64,000 bases of DNA from Trichobilharzia regenti (GCA_944472135.2 OX235270.1:85383168-85447167); one strand, 5' to 3'; positions 23,253 to 35,397 are shown, counted from the first letter of the stretch. Translations and numbers: made by a program. Notes: generated from the letters alone by a model not told the origin.

Positions 23253-24363
23253 GCTATTCTATTTGAATTAACGCATAATAAATACAAGCTACCTTCGCAC
23301 CTATTAAATACATATAATGACGATTGGAAAAATATACACTGAACACTTTAATGTTCACGATTAATTTTATAATTAATCAAAAAAAAACCAAAAATTAGTT
23401 AGTAGTATTTCTTGTAGTTTATATAACAACAGAATAGAACGATAGTAAGAAAGAAATACAGTTTCTACGGATGCGCATAAAGCATATAGAAGTGAATGGA
23501 ATTTTAAAAATAAGTGAATGCAGACTATATATGTTATATAGTTAATTAAAATTAAAAGAGAAAATCCAGAAGTAGTAGTAGTAAATGATGTCTAAAAAAT
23601 TAGCATTCATATTTAACTGATTGTTTTTCCTCTCGATCTGATGTAAACATTTTAGCTTCTACATGAAAGTGAGTGAGATCTTTGACAAAACAATAAATAT
23701 ACACGTGTGTGTGTGTTTGTGTCTGTGCGCATATGCACGTGTTTAGAAGCAAACAATCATATACATGTACTTACATCTATTACGAAAGCATACACACAGA
23801 CACTAATACAGAAAAAAACACGACAATGGAACAGAGAAAAAAGAACAAAACTGTACATGGCAATAAGAGAATGAAAAATGTAGAATAGTTCAACTGTCTC
23901 TGTTTGTTGTTGTTAAAAACTGTTGATGTGAACAATAAAAGGTATCGTCATAACAACAATAAAAACAGTGGAGAAAATAACAAATGAAGAGTAAACACAC
24001 TGCGTAGTTCTAAAAGAAAGAATGTGCATTGATAAGATAATAAAAAAAAGGGATATGAGATCATCATAAAATTCAAAAGTGTCAACTAATCTGACATCTT
24101 CAAAATGAATATTGAGAAAAGTGCAAAAAACATAAAAAGATAGGCAAGGGCAATATTGACCTGATTTTTCTTTTTCAACTGTCAGTAATCTGTTTACCTT
24201 GAGAAATGGGAGTGTATTTTAAATTTTATGAAATATATGCAAAATCCATTTAAGAAAATGAAACGTCAAAGAGGATACAGAAAGAAAGCTAGTATAGAGT
24301 AATTCAAAAGTAGAAACTATACACAGATAAAAACTAGGTATATATGTGAATGCACGTGAACGA

Positions 24364-24365
<2 letters not shown>
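23253..24365. other. Downstream of ARIH1; no assigned feature
   Basis: Very AT-rich. Contains a short (GT)n run near 23706-23725. Probably 3' UTR and intergenic DNA of the minus-strand ARIH1 gene. No polyadenylation site could be fixed. Confidence 0.35.

Positions 24366-24446
<81 letters not shown>
24366..24446. repeat. (TA)n microsatellite, about 80 bp
   Basis: Uninterrupted TA repeat that begins 4-5 bp after the ARIH1 stop codon on the minus strand, so it would be transcribed in the 3' UTR. Confidence 0.95.
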
Positions 24447-24450
<4 letters not shown>

Positions 24451-24451
<1 letters not shown>

Positions 24452-25547
24452 CAACAAATATCTGACTGTTCCCAAAATCCTTTATCGTAACCCTCATGTA
24501 CATGATCCAATAGAACGTGTCGACGACTTTCACAATACCTGGCTTTATCTTGCATTTTCTGTTTTAATTCATTTAAACTGATGTTGGAGAGATCACGATC
24601 TAAATATTCTGACAATTGTTCTGTAGACTGTTCTAAATCACTTTGATTACTTTCAAATATTAATGAATGATTATTCTTTTTCAAGAAGTAGGCAAAAGCA
24701 TATGTGTACATCAATGTCCTACGACAACGACACAAAATCTCGACTAGCTTCCTGAAGAACTTAACATCAATCCAAGATGTTCCATGTGCTTGCATTGACT
24801 CCATCTTACTTTGCACTGTTTCGTAGAGACGAGCTTCGAATCTCAAGGACTGCATATGATTTAAGTAACGATTTGAGTAAAAGAGATAACGATCAAGTGA
24901 TAACCTAGAACTGGCTTGAGCTTCCCTTGCCAGCTTGGCAGCGGAATCATCATAGCGATTGCATGTATACCACCGTGATCCATGTGGTTCCCAACGATCT
25001 AAACACATCCAACAAAACTCATGCTTGCAATCTACATTTCGACAGGTCATGTGATTACAGCCACCATTTTTCTCTATAGTAGCATGACACTTTGGACATT
25101 CCTTTGTATTAGCTGCAATCCACCCAAGTGTACCGCTATCATTTTCCAGTTTTTTAATCCATGTTTTCAACTGTTCACAACGAACTGGATCATGCCATGG
25201 CTGACCGCAAGCAAAGCAGAAACATTCAGCACAATTTGTACACGTGATCTGATATGGTTCACGTGGGCCGAAACAACGCACAGCGTGACCACAGTTAACT
25301 CCTGGGCACCAAGTCAGTGAACGGTTGTGGCAAACAAAGCTATTAGATATCAGTTTATGAAAATGCTTGCGTACATTTTGGTCTGTAATCATTTGAAAGA
25401 CTATTTCATCCTCAACAAGTACTCGACAACTAGTTGAAGGACAATAAATTCGATCGATTTGGCTTTCTTCCATAATTTTTATTTTGAGATAACGCTGCCA
25501 ACAACTCAAGCAGAAGTAGTGAGCGCAAGACAACCCATACATTTGAC
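24451..25547 (-). CDS. ARIH1: Ariadne-1 RBR E3 ubiquitin ligase, exon 4 (terminal)
   Basis: Encodes residues 141-505. It contains the rest of RING1 (Cys148, His150, Cys153, Cys156, Cys176, Cys181), the IBR with [19 protein letters not shown]2 with [19 protein letters not shown] where Cys304 is the predicted thioester cysteine, and the Ariadne domain ([19 protein letters not shown] to [16 protein letters not shown]). ARIH1 proteins act with neddylated cullin-RING ligases. The acceptor TTTTGTTGTACTCAG precedes 25547. The first two bases complete a Ser codon begun by exon 3. The stop TGA is at 24451-24453. Similarity to animal ariadne-1 is strong along the whole exon. Confidence 0.96.
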
Positions 25548-27486
25548 CTGAGTACAACAAAAATGAAAAGGATAAAATAAACTTCGTATAAAATATCAAG
25601 TAGACAAGAAATAATGTTCAACATTATGAAAAGTCCTAATCTTTTTAGTGAACTAGAGTTGAAATAGTCTGTTCATTCTTCTGAAGTACTTTAATCTAGT
25701 TGACTTCATGAAACAAATATTGTTCGTTTCCGCAAGAAGCGAGACCAATCAACATACATCACAAATGGAATAGGCTTAAGATGATGGATATAATCGTTCA
25801 ATATTGACATTTGTTTGCACATCATTTCTAACTATTGATCGGTACACAGTGACTTTGGTGGTTTATACGACGAACGTTACACGGAGGCTGTATTAATCGT
25901 CGGCAGATGACATCCCGCTTATCATAAAAAAATCCGGAGTAAGAAAGAATGCGCTAAAATTACATTAACCAATAAAAGGAGCAAGTAAGCGGATCATAAC
26001 TTTAACTAAAGTTAGGTTACGTCAGTCAGTTCAATGATCAATCTTAAGAGTCAAGAATTCAGAAAGCCATACATAAATCGACGTAGAACCTTGAACAGAC
26101 AGGGCATTATTTTATTTTGTCATAATCTGAATAAGGACACATGTAAGAAGAGAACTAAAATATGGTATGTTGGCCTGTACGGATAAAATACACCGGAAAA
26201 TTTAATTTTTAAGAGAGACCATGAAGAAGGGATTAGAATTCGCAAATGGCAGCAACAGTAAGCTATAAAACATCATTAATTAAAAACCTGTAGGCTTAAG
26301 TGGGTAGGATTTTGATCACTAATCTTGAGATAGATGCAGGGACGTCAGTTAGCCACTTCAACGACATCGTTTAATAAAGCTGTACAATAATATGTGAAAA
26401 TATCAACAGTAATCGGCTGCCAATGAACAGGAGGCTGGAATCATCTTATTAACACATCACCACGCAACAGGTGAACAGTAGGTCACAATACTAAATAAGT
26501 TAATTCAAGACAAGGGGAGAAGTATGACTAGTTAATAAATTAAAACAAATGTTGGCACCTTCTTAACAGAGAATCGCAACTTGCAAAAGCTAGGAGATTA
26601 CTGTCTGGAGATTCTCAGTCTGAATATTTGGATAGTTTTAAAGATGAGGCAACTTGTAACGAAAAAAGTGACTGGTTATTGATGTAGTTACTAACTGCTT
26701 TAAACTATCCTCTTAAAAGCTTAGTGTGGTAATCCTTCAAAATGCATTTGGATACAGTAGTCATTGGACAATTAGAATGCTTAGCTATAAAGCAGCAGGT
26801 AAACTGAAAAATACTAACTGAGATATTAGAAAGTAAAGGTTTAACAGAAACTTTCTTTTCCTCGACGATCGAAAATCTCCGCTGTAAAATCACTTTTAAG
26901 TTCATATATATAAGTAATCTTAGCCTTGGAATAATGAAAAATTATTCGTCTCAGTGTCATGATGTCAACATATTCAAATAATTATGAAACTGAACGACCA
27001 CTTGTAGGATTCTCAATAACTCAACAATGACTTTCCCCTATACAAATTCGTCTGATTCTCTAAAAAAGTAAACTTTGAAAAGGTATGCATTGTGTGTCTT
27101 AAAATGACTCCCATCACACAGATTTAAATGCATACAGTTTCTGGTAGTGAAACATCTAGAATGAAATACTCAGTCTTAAAATACTGATAGAAGCCTAACG
27201 GCATGAATCTGGTTTAAAGATCACCAGATCTATCGTAGATGAATGTATTGTCTCTGTATCTCTTACATAAAAGGAATTTATAATCACAAGACATAGGAGA
27301 GTCACCAAGTCTGTTGTGAAGACGTTGTTTACGACGCCACCAGAAGGTGAGACCATGACTACTACATCATTGTCCCTACAGAACACACTGCTGAATTGAA
27401 GCAGAATTTTGATGAAATCACGTGGAAGAGGTTTTATTAAATGATGTTTTAGCATACTAATAGAAAGACTACTGTTCACCACAATC
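25548..27486. other. ARIH1 intron 3, left part
   Basis: AT-rich intronic DNA. Open frames at 26705-26905 and 27195-27527 (-) show no motif. No element recognised. Confidence 0.4.
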
Positions 27487-27558
27487 AAAGCCCTTGTGGC
27501 GACTTGAACTGCCACACATATGTGCAAAGTTCTATGTCGAAAACAGACAGACAGATCA
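27487..27558 (+). mobile_element. SR2-like 3' terminus (72 bp)
   Basis: Only the last part of the family 3' end: GTGGCGACTTGAACTG, CATATGTGCAAAGTTC and the (GACA)n tail. An extreme 5' truncation. Confidence 0.75.
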
Positions 27559-28189
27559 AAGCCCTGAAATTATACAGAAACATGGATAGTGAGTCAACTG
27601 TTTTCTAAAAAAAACTTTAGCAAGTTTAAACTAAGCACAAACAGTGAAAAAGCTGTATTTAGTGGATTCATAAATTGTAGTACGATTCATTAGCCCTACA
27701 AATATGATCATTATCCATATTAATAATTGAAGTTAACAAACATACAAACATGTGAACACTGTGACACGAAATAGGTATCAAATTCGAGAAGTGTGCGATC
27801 GATACAAAATGGAAGAATTCGTTGAAGTAATGAAGAAAAGTGAGTAATATTAGTGAAAGTAAATATTACCATATAAAATGGAGTTGCATGGTAGAATAAT
27901 AAGGATTAATGAACAGTTAAATTATTGAACAAAAAGAAACTTATGCAAGTTGATAAGTGACAACCATGAAATAAGACTAACAATCTTTTAATAAGCATGA
28001 ATTACAGTTAAGAGATAACTTACAATACACCTAACCAAGATTATTACTCAGTAATGATTTCTGATTCCTACACATCACAAAGAAGAACAGAACAGAACCC
28101 TCCGTATGATGCATATAGCCAGATCTATATGTACAGAATTCGCCTAGTTTAACAATGACTAAGTTGCAGATGAAAATATTATCTTAAGG
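27559..28189. other. ARIH1 intron 3; no assigned feature
   Basis: AT-rich, nothing recognised. A donor-like ACTTAC (minus GTAAGT) at 28018-28023 has no coding sequence behind it. Confidence 0.35.
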
Positions 28190-29000
28190 TTTTAGATTTT
28201 GTGCCCCAACCAGCAACTTCGATCAGACTGATGTAGAAAGTCAATTCGAAGCTCTTATTCATCAATTAGAGAACTTAATTTCAATACTACTGAATGGCTG
28301 AAACCTGGTGGATACTGCAAACCAGTGGTACAATTATGCTAGATAACCATAGGACTAGCACATCAAAGTATCAAATATATTTGCGTTTGTGTGTGTGAAG
28401 GGTGGGGGCAACCCATTTAGATCAGTATTGTCTATGGTGAATCCTTTTTAATACAAATTAGCACAATGGTTATGTAAAATGGTCGATCCTCTACAAAAAT
28501 GATTTTCAAAGCGCACAATCACCCGTTAAATCGACGACTCGAATGCATATGCTGAGCAGTTTATATCATTTGATGCTACTTCACTATCTACAAAGATCCA
28601 AATAGAGGAGTCGACTGAATTTATTTGTGCTGGTCTCTCATACTCAATAATTGTCTCAGGAAGTTACTGAATGTTTATGCCAAAAGACGTTAAGTTTATG
28701 TTCAGTAATGATCTGTATTCTCAAACAGACAGTATAGTGAGGAGAAGCCCACAGGTTTGCAGTTTGATTACTGGTGAGTTTAAAATGTTTTCCTAAAGCA
28801 TTGCGTATACCTTAAATATACTCGTGATATATGGATAATACATTCATTGTATGCCAGAAAAAAGGTAGAGGCTGAGGTAATGTTGATAGAGTTTAATTTA
28901 TGTCATGCAAGTGTAAAATTCGCAGGAGAGCATGAAGATAATGAGATTATTTGTTTCTTGGATGTCAATTTGCTTAAGCAGGTAGGCAGAACAGTCGTCT
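28190..29000 (+). mobile_element. Penelope-like element fragment, same family as 1020-6415 (decayed)
   Basis: It matches in order the opening block (PTSNFDQTDVESQFEAL near 28205), a linker with TTAGCACAATGGTTATG near 28455 (compare 1587), QFISFDATSLSTK near 28560, and the block after the catalytic motif (FNLCHASVKFAGEHEDNE near 28890). The catalytic YVDD itself is lost and stops are frequent. Confidence 0.75.
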
Positions 29001-29204
29001 AAATATCCTATAAACAATCAATACCCCTACCACTTAATAACTTTTGTTGTTTACAGTTTCTTTTAATAACTTATGAGTGAGATAAAAGTTCATGTTTGAT
29101 TTTGGTATAGCCTAGATTGTTAGCCCGAGATAATAAAATTTAGGGTCATTCAGTCCTGCTACGTTTTTTGTTATCGTTTTGTACAAGATTCATAGTAAGA
29201 AGAA

Positions 29205-29495
29205 TCGTACTGAAACGGTAGAAGACGAAAGGCTTGGTAATATAGAGTTTATTAGGAATTGGTATCTCTATATAGCCAAATTATATATACCTTATCTTCA
29301 ACTCACCATTTGCACAGATCGTTGTGTTGGGGTACTTCTGAACTTCATGTTGTGTTTCTTTCACGTCTCCCATGTATATTCACAACACTGTGTGATTTGC
29401 CTTATCTGAAATCAAATGTATCTCCCTGTTGTCTGATCCTTTGGTTCCGACGAACGTCTCTTTATATACTACTGATAAATCTTATCAGTAGTACT
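29205..29495 (-). repeat. Exon-like repeat, copy 1 (inverted relative to 34170-34465)
   Basis: About 290 bp, nearly identical to the inverted copy 5 kb away. In the minus direction it holds an open exon-like stretch (GTKGSDNREIHLISDKANH, MGDVKETQHEVQKYPNTTIC) followed by GTGAGT and, about 100 nt on, a TTTCAG acceptor. This copy has a CGA-to-TGA nonsense change. A short palindrome (ACTACTGATAA and its complement) lies at its 5' edge. Confidence 0.6.
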
Positions 29496-30021
29496 CGTCT
29501 CAGTATGGTATTTTCATCTTGTCTCACACAAAAAGTAACCTATGCCGCAATAAAACCGTGCTTTCTCAATACGAATACAATGTTTTAATAAATAAGGTCA
29601 CATTGTTGGTGCGTATAATACATACAAAGTTAACTGGCAACAAAGGAAAGAGGTTATTGCCAGTTAGTGAAAAAATGAAGCAAAGTGTAAGAGAAATCAC
29701 AATGTATCAAACATAGTGAATAATCTTATTTAATCGAGGGGATGACATACAATTCGTTAAGTGGTAAATAATCACTTGGGGATAATCGGTAGGGAACAAG
29801 AAAACAAAGGATTGAAAATGGGTTACAAAGATAATAAAATAAAAGGACTACATTCTTCAGGATTAGCTTTTACCCAGTATAGTAAATAGAGTGTGTGCTT
29901 TTATTTCATTAACATCATGCACATTGTAAGCTGCCTACTGGCGAAGAGAAGCTTCGATGAAGCAATATCAAGCATAGCAGAAAGCGTTAACAGACTGAGT
30001 GTATAAAACATGTGTGGATTG
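29496..30021. other. ARIH1 intron 3; no assigned feature
   Basis: AT-rich, no feature recognised. Confidence 0.35.
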
Positions 30022-31255
30022 TTGTCTGTCTGTTTTCGACGTAGAACTTTGCACATATGTGCGACAGTTCGAGTCGCCACACTCCATGTAGCACACAAAC
30101 CGAGAGAAGAAATGCATAATAGAGACAGTAAACAGAGGTGTGAGACAAAGGAATAGTAGTAATGAAGAACAAAACAGTTTCATTGGAAATCATAAGTCAT
30201 AGGGAGTGGATGCATGTGCGCTAGCCATTGAGAACGATTTTAAGCCATGTCACCAATAGTTTCCAAACATTGGTTTTTACCGTCCCGGGACCCCAGCCCA
30301 GAAGTCTACAACTTCCTACGTGGCTTACACTAACCGTTGTGGATTTCATTGACTGGTGCCATGTTTTTGTTTGACCTTCGCTAGCTCTTTTCCAGCCTGA
30401 CTCTATATCAGTTAACATTGCTCGTCGAGGAAGGCGATGACTAGGCATACGTAGCACATGTCCTAACCATCTCAGTCGATGTAACTTCACGGCCTCGTCG
30501 ATTGATTTCCCCTGCTTACCTAGAACTAGACGCCTAATCTCAATACTTCTCATTTTATTATACCACTTCACACGGGAGATAGAGCGCAGGCACCTATGAT
30601 CAAAGACAGCTAACCAGCCTTTTCATGTCTTCCACTCTCAATGGCCATGTCTCACTCACAGCCACAAAGGGGGACGGAGCGACTGCTGAGCAGTACACAC
30701 GCCTTTTGGTGGATAGCCGGATATCACGTCTACTCCAGAGACGGCGTAAAGTGGCATATGCGAAACTAGCTCTCTGTATCCGTGCTGAGATTTCGTCAGC
30801 TATCAACCTGCTAGCTTTGGCTGATGATACTTCCCAAATAAGTGAAGCGGTCAACGTGCTCTACCACTTCACTCCCTCTTTCTAAGCTAGGCGTTGTCAG
30901 TGTAGTCCAGTCCTGTAACATTATCTTGTATTTGACGGGAGCGAATCGCATTCCAAACATTTGCAGATTGCAACTCAAGGTGTTCAGAAGACTATGCATT
31001 TTGTCAGCGTCTTTACTTAGCAGAGAGGACTGTATCATCTGCATATTCTAAGTCAACGAGATTATTCCCTGATAGTAACAAGTTAATTCCTGATTCGCTG
31101 AAGTCAGCCGTAGGGTTAAGTCCATTAGTACATCTATGATGAAGTTGAATAGAAATGGGGATAATGGGCATCCCTGTCGGACGCCACTGGTCGTCACCAA
31201 TTCAGACGACAGATTGATAGATGGTCTCCAGTAATTCTGAAGCATATTAGTAGGA
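30022..31255 (-). mobile_element. SR2-like retrotransposon, 3' third
   Basis: 5'-truncated copy starting in the RT palm (TTSGVRQGCPLSPFLFNFII near 31200) and running through FGMRFAPVKYKIMLQDW, HVDRFTYLGSIIS, RLRWLGHVLRMPSHRLPRRA and the 3' UTR to the (GACA) tail at about 30025. A few stops and shifts. It is very close to 39633-40334 and 48500-49690, so it belongs to a recently spread subfamily. Confidence 0.88.
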
Positions 31256-31259
31256 AAAT

Positions 31260-33010
31260 GTTATTTAGATTGACTGAGGTATTAACTAGTGTAAGGAAAT
31301 ATAAGGATATTCTCATATCAGAGAAGTAGCAGATAAAATGACAGCAGAAAAGATTCCAGCACAATGTGTATTAACTCTGAAAAAACAAAAGAAAGCACCA
31401 GTATACTTAACAAAATCGGAAAGACTGGCTCTAATTTGTCTAAAACAGGATAAAAACATTGTCATCACAAAGGATGATGAGGGAAACTAGACGGTAGCTA
31501 TGGATAAATTTGACCATATAAAGAAAGCCACTGAACACATTGCAACGCGTGAGGAAATTAAGAAGCCTATAAGTAGAATAATGAATAAGATGAAGAAATC
31601 TACAAAGGATTTAATACGCAGAATGAAGCCGTCACTGGGTGAGTTTAAACGGTTTAATTTAATGCCTAAAACTAACAACGCTAGTAGAACATATGGTACT
31701 ATAAAAATACATAAACCAAGTTACCCCATGAGACCAATAGTAGATTTCAGAAATACACCTACATATGAATTATCAAAACATTTAGCTCTAAAACTATGTT
31801 CCATTACGAATCGTTCAGACTTTAGGCTAATTCATATGATATGAAAAGGAAATCAAATAACATTCAATTGGCGAATAATTAAAAAATGGTTAGTTCTGAT
31901 ATAACTAGTCTTTACACTAATATACCAATCAATATGACCTTCGAAGCAGTTAAGAGAGAACTATCTTTTGATACAGAATTTAGTCATAGGACAAAGTTAC
32001 CCATTGATAAAATTAATTTAGGAACTCAATTATGCCTCATGTCTACTGCCTTTAAATTCCAGCGTAAAATATGTAAACAAACAGAAGGTGTAGCAATGGA
32101 ATCACCAATATAACCCTATCGTAGCAGATGTTTATGGATAGCTGGGAAAATATACCTCTGAATACATTTAATCCTACTCCAAAAATATGGTGAAGATATG
32201 TGGATGACACTTTCACAGTGTTAAAAACAGAACATACCTCCAGTTTCTTCACACATATAAACTCACTAGTAAAGGGATTAAAATTCACATTTGAATCAGA
32301 AAATGAACAAGGAGAATTAGCTATGTTAGATTATAAAAATAAAACGAACAGAAGGTAAACTGTACACTAGCGTTTATAAAAAGCTAACTCATAATAATAG
32401 ATATTTAGACTTTAATTCATCTCATGCGTTATCTGTAAACGTAGGCTTAGTTAAGTGTCCAACAAACCGATCAATAGCACTAAGCACTATATCAAAAACC
32501 TGAATGATGAAATGAAACAGATAGAAGAGGTGTTGGTGTTAAATATAACTATTCTATACAATTGATTAGGAAGATCAGAAAAGGCCAAAAGCAAAATAAA
32601 AATAATTGTGAAACTAGTAATAATAGCATAAATAAGAGAGAATATAAGGCATCTACAGTTTTACCATATAAGGAGAGGACATCTGAGACCCTACTTAGGA
32701 TTTGTATTAAAGCAGGAATTAGGCTGGCATTTAAACTTAAAAACTCACTCGGATAGGTCATGCTCTGTAGGTTAAAGGACCCTGTTGACCCAATTAGACA
32801 AAATAATATAATTTACAAAATATCTTGCAATGACTGTGAGATGAATTTACTGAAGACTCAGTGTTATAGAAAACTGGCCATTTTCCATCAAAAAATGTTT
32901 GAAGAGCATTCTGTGCATAACATGGAAGCACAACGTATTCAAAATTAAGGTTAGGCCTTAAAAGCAAAACATATGGATGATGTCCCTAGCTGCATAAATT
33001 TTCATACACA
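31260..33010 (+). mobile_element. Penelope-like element, second family (decayed)
   Basis: Ordered Penelope blocks: CLKQDKNIVITKDDEGN near 31440; TYGTIKIHKPSYPMRPIVDF near 31690-31745; SSDITSLYTNIPI near 31890; EGVAMESPI near 32085; RYVDDTFTV near 32185 (catalytic Asp pair); AMLDYKN near 32320; and the GIY-YIG start IIYKISCNDCEMN near 32810. Interrupted by stops near 31845, 32110, 32350 and 32757. The sequence differs clearly from the element at 1020-6415. Confidence 0.85.
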
Positions 33011-33478
33011 CAATGAATGATTGGTAATCGATTGTTTAAATTCACCCACGGGAAATAAATATCTTTATCATGTGACAAATTTAAACTAATCGGTGGAACA
33101 GATAATAATTTCAATAGTCAACCTATGGCTTAAATTTAGCCGTATTTTAAGAGGTGTATAAAGAGAGAGGTAGGAAAGGAAAGAGAACGAAAAAATATAC
33201 CGGACGATATATCATGTGCATATTATTAATTTCAAAATCTATAAAAGTCTACAACAATCTGAATAAGTGATTACAATTGTCTCTCCTTTCAAAAATCACT
33301 ATAGCTTTGTTATTGTTTGTGGCTTTTCAGAGAGCCAGTCACGTTTATGCATTTGAAGTACAATTTTGCTTTGATAATCAATCAATAACTATAGGCGTTC
33401 ACAGTATTTTAGTCTGGATACACATCAGTACAATAGCTTGTTTACCACGTACTACTGAAAGCATACAAAACAAGCAAA
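33011..33478. other. ARIH1 intron 3; no assigned feature
   Basis: AT-rich. The 74-codon frame at 33277-33501 (+) starts with a hydrophobic run (IALLLFVAFQRASHVYAF) that could imitate a signal peptide, but nothing else supports a gene. Confidence 0.3.
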
Positions 33479-33709
33479 TTAAACAAAAAGTACCACATTA
33501 AAATTATTTTTTCTTGTATCCTGAAAGGAACAAACAGCTTCACGCACCAAAGTTTCACTAGCGCTAATATTTTCTACGGGGTGCTTTTGACAGCTTCGCA
33601 CCCGCTCATCACACTTTTCTGGACTTACTATACGGTTGGCGACGCTTGTCAGTGCGTCAGCGAGGACGCTGACGGGAGAGCATTTTACCACTGGAACACC
33701 GAGACCCAT
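33479..33709 (-). CDS. Orphan open frame, unknown
   Basis: 76 codons beginning MGLGVPVVKCSPVSVLADAL and containing VRSCQKHPVENISASE. The first two thirds are much more GC-rich than the surroundings, and the codons look used. An acceptor-like TTTGTTCCTTTCAG occurs near the 3' end, and a donor-like ATAGTAAGT lies inside. It lies in an ARIH1 intron on the same strand, about 50 bp from a SINE. It may be an exon, a gene fragment or part of an unknown element. Confidence 0.3.
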   Translation of the reverse strand: MGLGVPVVKCSPVSVLADALTSVANRIVSPEKCDERVRSCQKHPVENISASETLVREAVCSFQDTRKNNFNVVLFV

Positions 33710-33762
33710 TTTATAATAATCTAAAATAAATCAAACCTGGTGAAATAAGTGTCAGTTTCAAC

Positions 33763-33965
33763 AAAGTGTGTTGCGTCGGTGGCACAGTGGTTAGGACTCT
33801 CGCCGACCATGCACATGGTCCGGGTTCGAGCCCACGCCGGCGCACACCTGATATCTATGGTCGGCCTGAAAAATTTGGGCTACCGATATCCATGCTGAAA
33901 ATTCCATACTTGTACCAAAAATACAGTGTGGAATCAAGCTGTAAATCAAAAAATAAAAAATAAAA
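33763..33965 (+). repeat. tRNA-derived SINE, second family, copy 1
   Basis: A-box-like GTGGCACAGTGGTTAGG near 33780 and B box GGGTTCGAGCCC near 33822, then a tRNA-unrelated body (TTGGGCTACCGATATC, TCAAGCTGTAAATC) and an A-rich tail of AAATA units to 33985. A second copy is at 54705-54895. No hammerhead motif is present in this family. Confidence 0.85.
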
Positions 33966-34169
33966 TAAATAAAATAAAATTCACCATATTAACCGTTATT
34001 GTTAAGAATGATAGTTTTGAACAAAGACGGGACAAACATGTTTCCAGGACAAAAAGAGCTCATTATTTTTATTTCACGGTTGTTCATCATCTGCTAACAG
34101 CCTAAACATTATAAATGCAAAGTGCATAACATACCGTAAAATCTATTTTAACTCAAAAGGCATAGTAGG

Positions 34170-34465
34170 ATGGCGAGTACTACTGGTAAGATTTATCAGT
34201 AGTATATAAAGAGACGTTCATCGGAACCAAAGGATCAGACAACAGGGAGATACATTTGATTTCAGATAAGGCAAATCACACAGTGTTGCGAATATACATG
34301 GGAGACGTGAAAGAAACACAACATGAAGTCCAGAAGTACCCCAACACAACGATCTGTGCAAATGGTGAGTTGAAGATAAGGTATATATAATTTGGCTATA
34401 TAGAGATACCAATTCCTAATAGACTCTATATTACCAAGCCTTTCGTCTTCTATCATTTCAGTAGT
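34170..34465 (+). repeat. Exon-like repeat, copy 2
   Basis: Inverted copy of 29205-29495. From about 34195 it has an unbroken frame (GTKGSDNREIHLISDKANH, YMGDVKETQHEVQKYPNTT) ending at a G/GTGAGT donor (about 34364). It is followed by a short AT-rich intron-like piece ending in CTTCTATCATTTCAG and a second in-frame-compatible piece starting VVEQEIYRQD. I do not recognise the protein. It may be a duplicated exon of a host gene or part of a repeat. Confidence 0.55.
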
Positions 34466-35319
34466 AGAACAAGAGATATACAGACAAGATAATTAAAAAT
34501 CTAACAATCAGAACTTATATATACATAATGTGGTGGGACATTCGAGAGGAGAGGGTGGGAGTAAAAAGAAGTGGTAAACAGGAGCAAAATTATTACGCAA
34601 ACAAACAAGTGAGTAAGTTGGAAGATGCATCATGAGTTCACTTCAATGTGCTGTGATAAAGAAAAAATTGTGAATCAACAAAAACAGAAACAAAGTAGAG
34701 ACATCTGGATACCAGGGTAGTGCAAGACTAATCACACTATCTCTTCTTATTACAACTCATTGAGTTGGACTGATGATTCATCTTCCAATTTAATCAATTG
34801 TTTCTTTATGTAATGATTTTGCTTCTACTTCCCAATTTCTTTTCATTCCTATTCTGTCTTCTTGAACGTTCAAACGTATTCAAAAATGATAGCTCTGAAT
34901 ACAATAAACCAATAAGAATTTTATGAACAAAATCAAAATTAAATGAAACAAAGTAACTAGGAAGATTTAACCAAGAGTATCATAGTCTCAAATAGTCAAC
35001 AAACTGATTGACGAAATGCATGTTCTTAAGAACACAATAGCGTTAATAAGTAATTAATTCGAACAGAAAGGCACATCAGTTTTCATTACTGCTAAAATTC
35101 AGAGTGCACAACAACGCAGTAGCACACCTTAGCAAAATATCATATGACACATCACAGAGTAGATGCAGTCCTTTGGAGAAAAAAGTAAAACAAAAACTAA
35201 AGGCATGTGTATATGTTTTATCACAAACAGTATCTAGTGCAAATACAGATGTAAAAATAGAGTATTTCTAGGATGCATGTTATCATAATTCAAATGAAAC
35301 TCAGCAGAATACATCTTAC
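34466..35319. other. ARIH1 intron 3, right end
   Basis: AT-rich, no element recognised. The donor GTAAG for exon 3 (minus strand) is at 35315-35319. Confidence 0.4.
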
Positions 35320-35397
35320 TGGGAGTTGCTGGAAGATAGCATATATCACAGAACATTTCAGTTTTCTTTTCATTTGTTTTTGTATGATTACTCGTCT
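35320..35397 (-). CDS. ARIH1: Ariadne-1, exon 3 (78 nt, first half of RING1)
   Basis: Found by motif search within the 20-kb gap. It translates as TSNHTKTNEKKTEMF then CDICYLPATP and supplies RING1 Cys131 and Cys134. Entry and exit are both phase 1: exon 2 leaves G, which makes GAG with the first two bases; the last base A makes AGT with exon 4. The acceptor is TATTTTATTCCAG and the donor is CCCA/GTAAGA. Joined to exon 4, the spacing from the first RING1 Cys to the Cys of AHYFC is 23 residues, as in animal ariadne-1. Skipping it would stay in frame but destroy RING1. Confidence 0.93.

Noticed and set aside
24219..24533. Minus-strand frame with a long Tyr-Ile repeat
   Set aside because: Translation of the TA microsatellite plus the out-of-frame ARIH1 end.
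28018..28110. ARIH1 intermediate exon suggested by a minus-strand GTAAGT
   Set aside because: All frames contain stops and no RING cysteines; the true exon was found at 35320-35397.
29179..29588. Plus-strand frames over the exon-like repeat, with hydrophobic runs
   Set aside because: They are antisense to the frame with proper splice signals; conservation between two recent duplicates is not evidence of coding.
33440..33500. Minus-strand Cys-Leu-Ile-Cys as the missing RING1 pair
   Set aside because: An in-frame stop lies just upstream, splice phases do not fit, and the surrounding residues differ from ariadne.
33277..33501. Possible secreted peptide with a signal-like start
   Set aside because: A hydrophobic run alone in AT-rich DNA is weak evidence; there are no further features.
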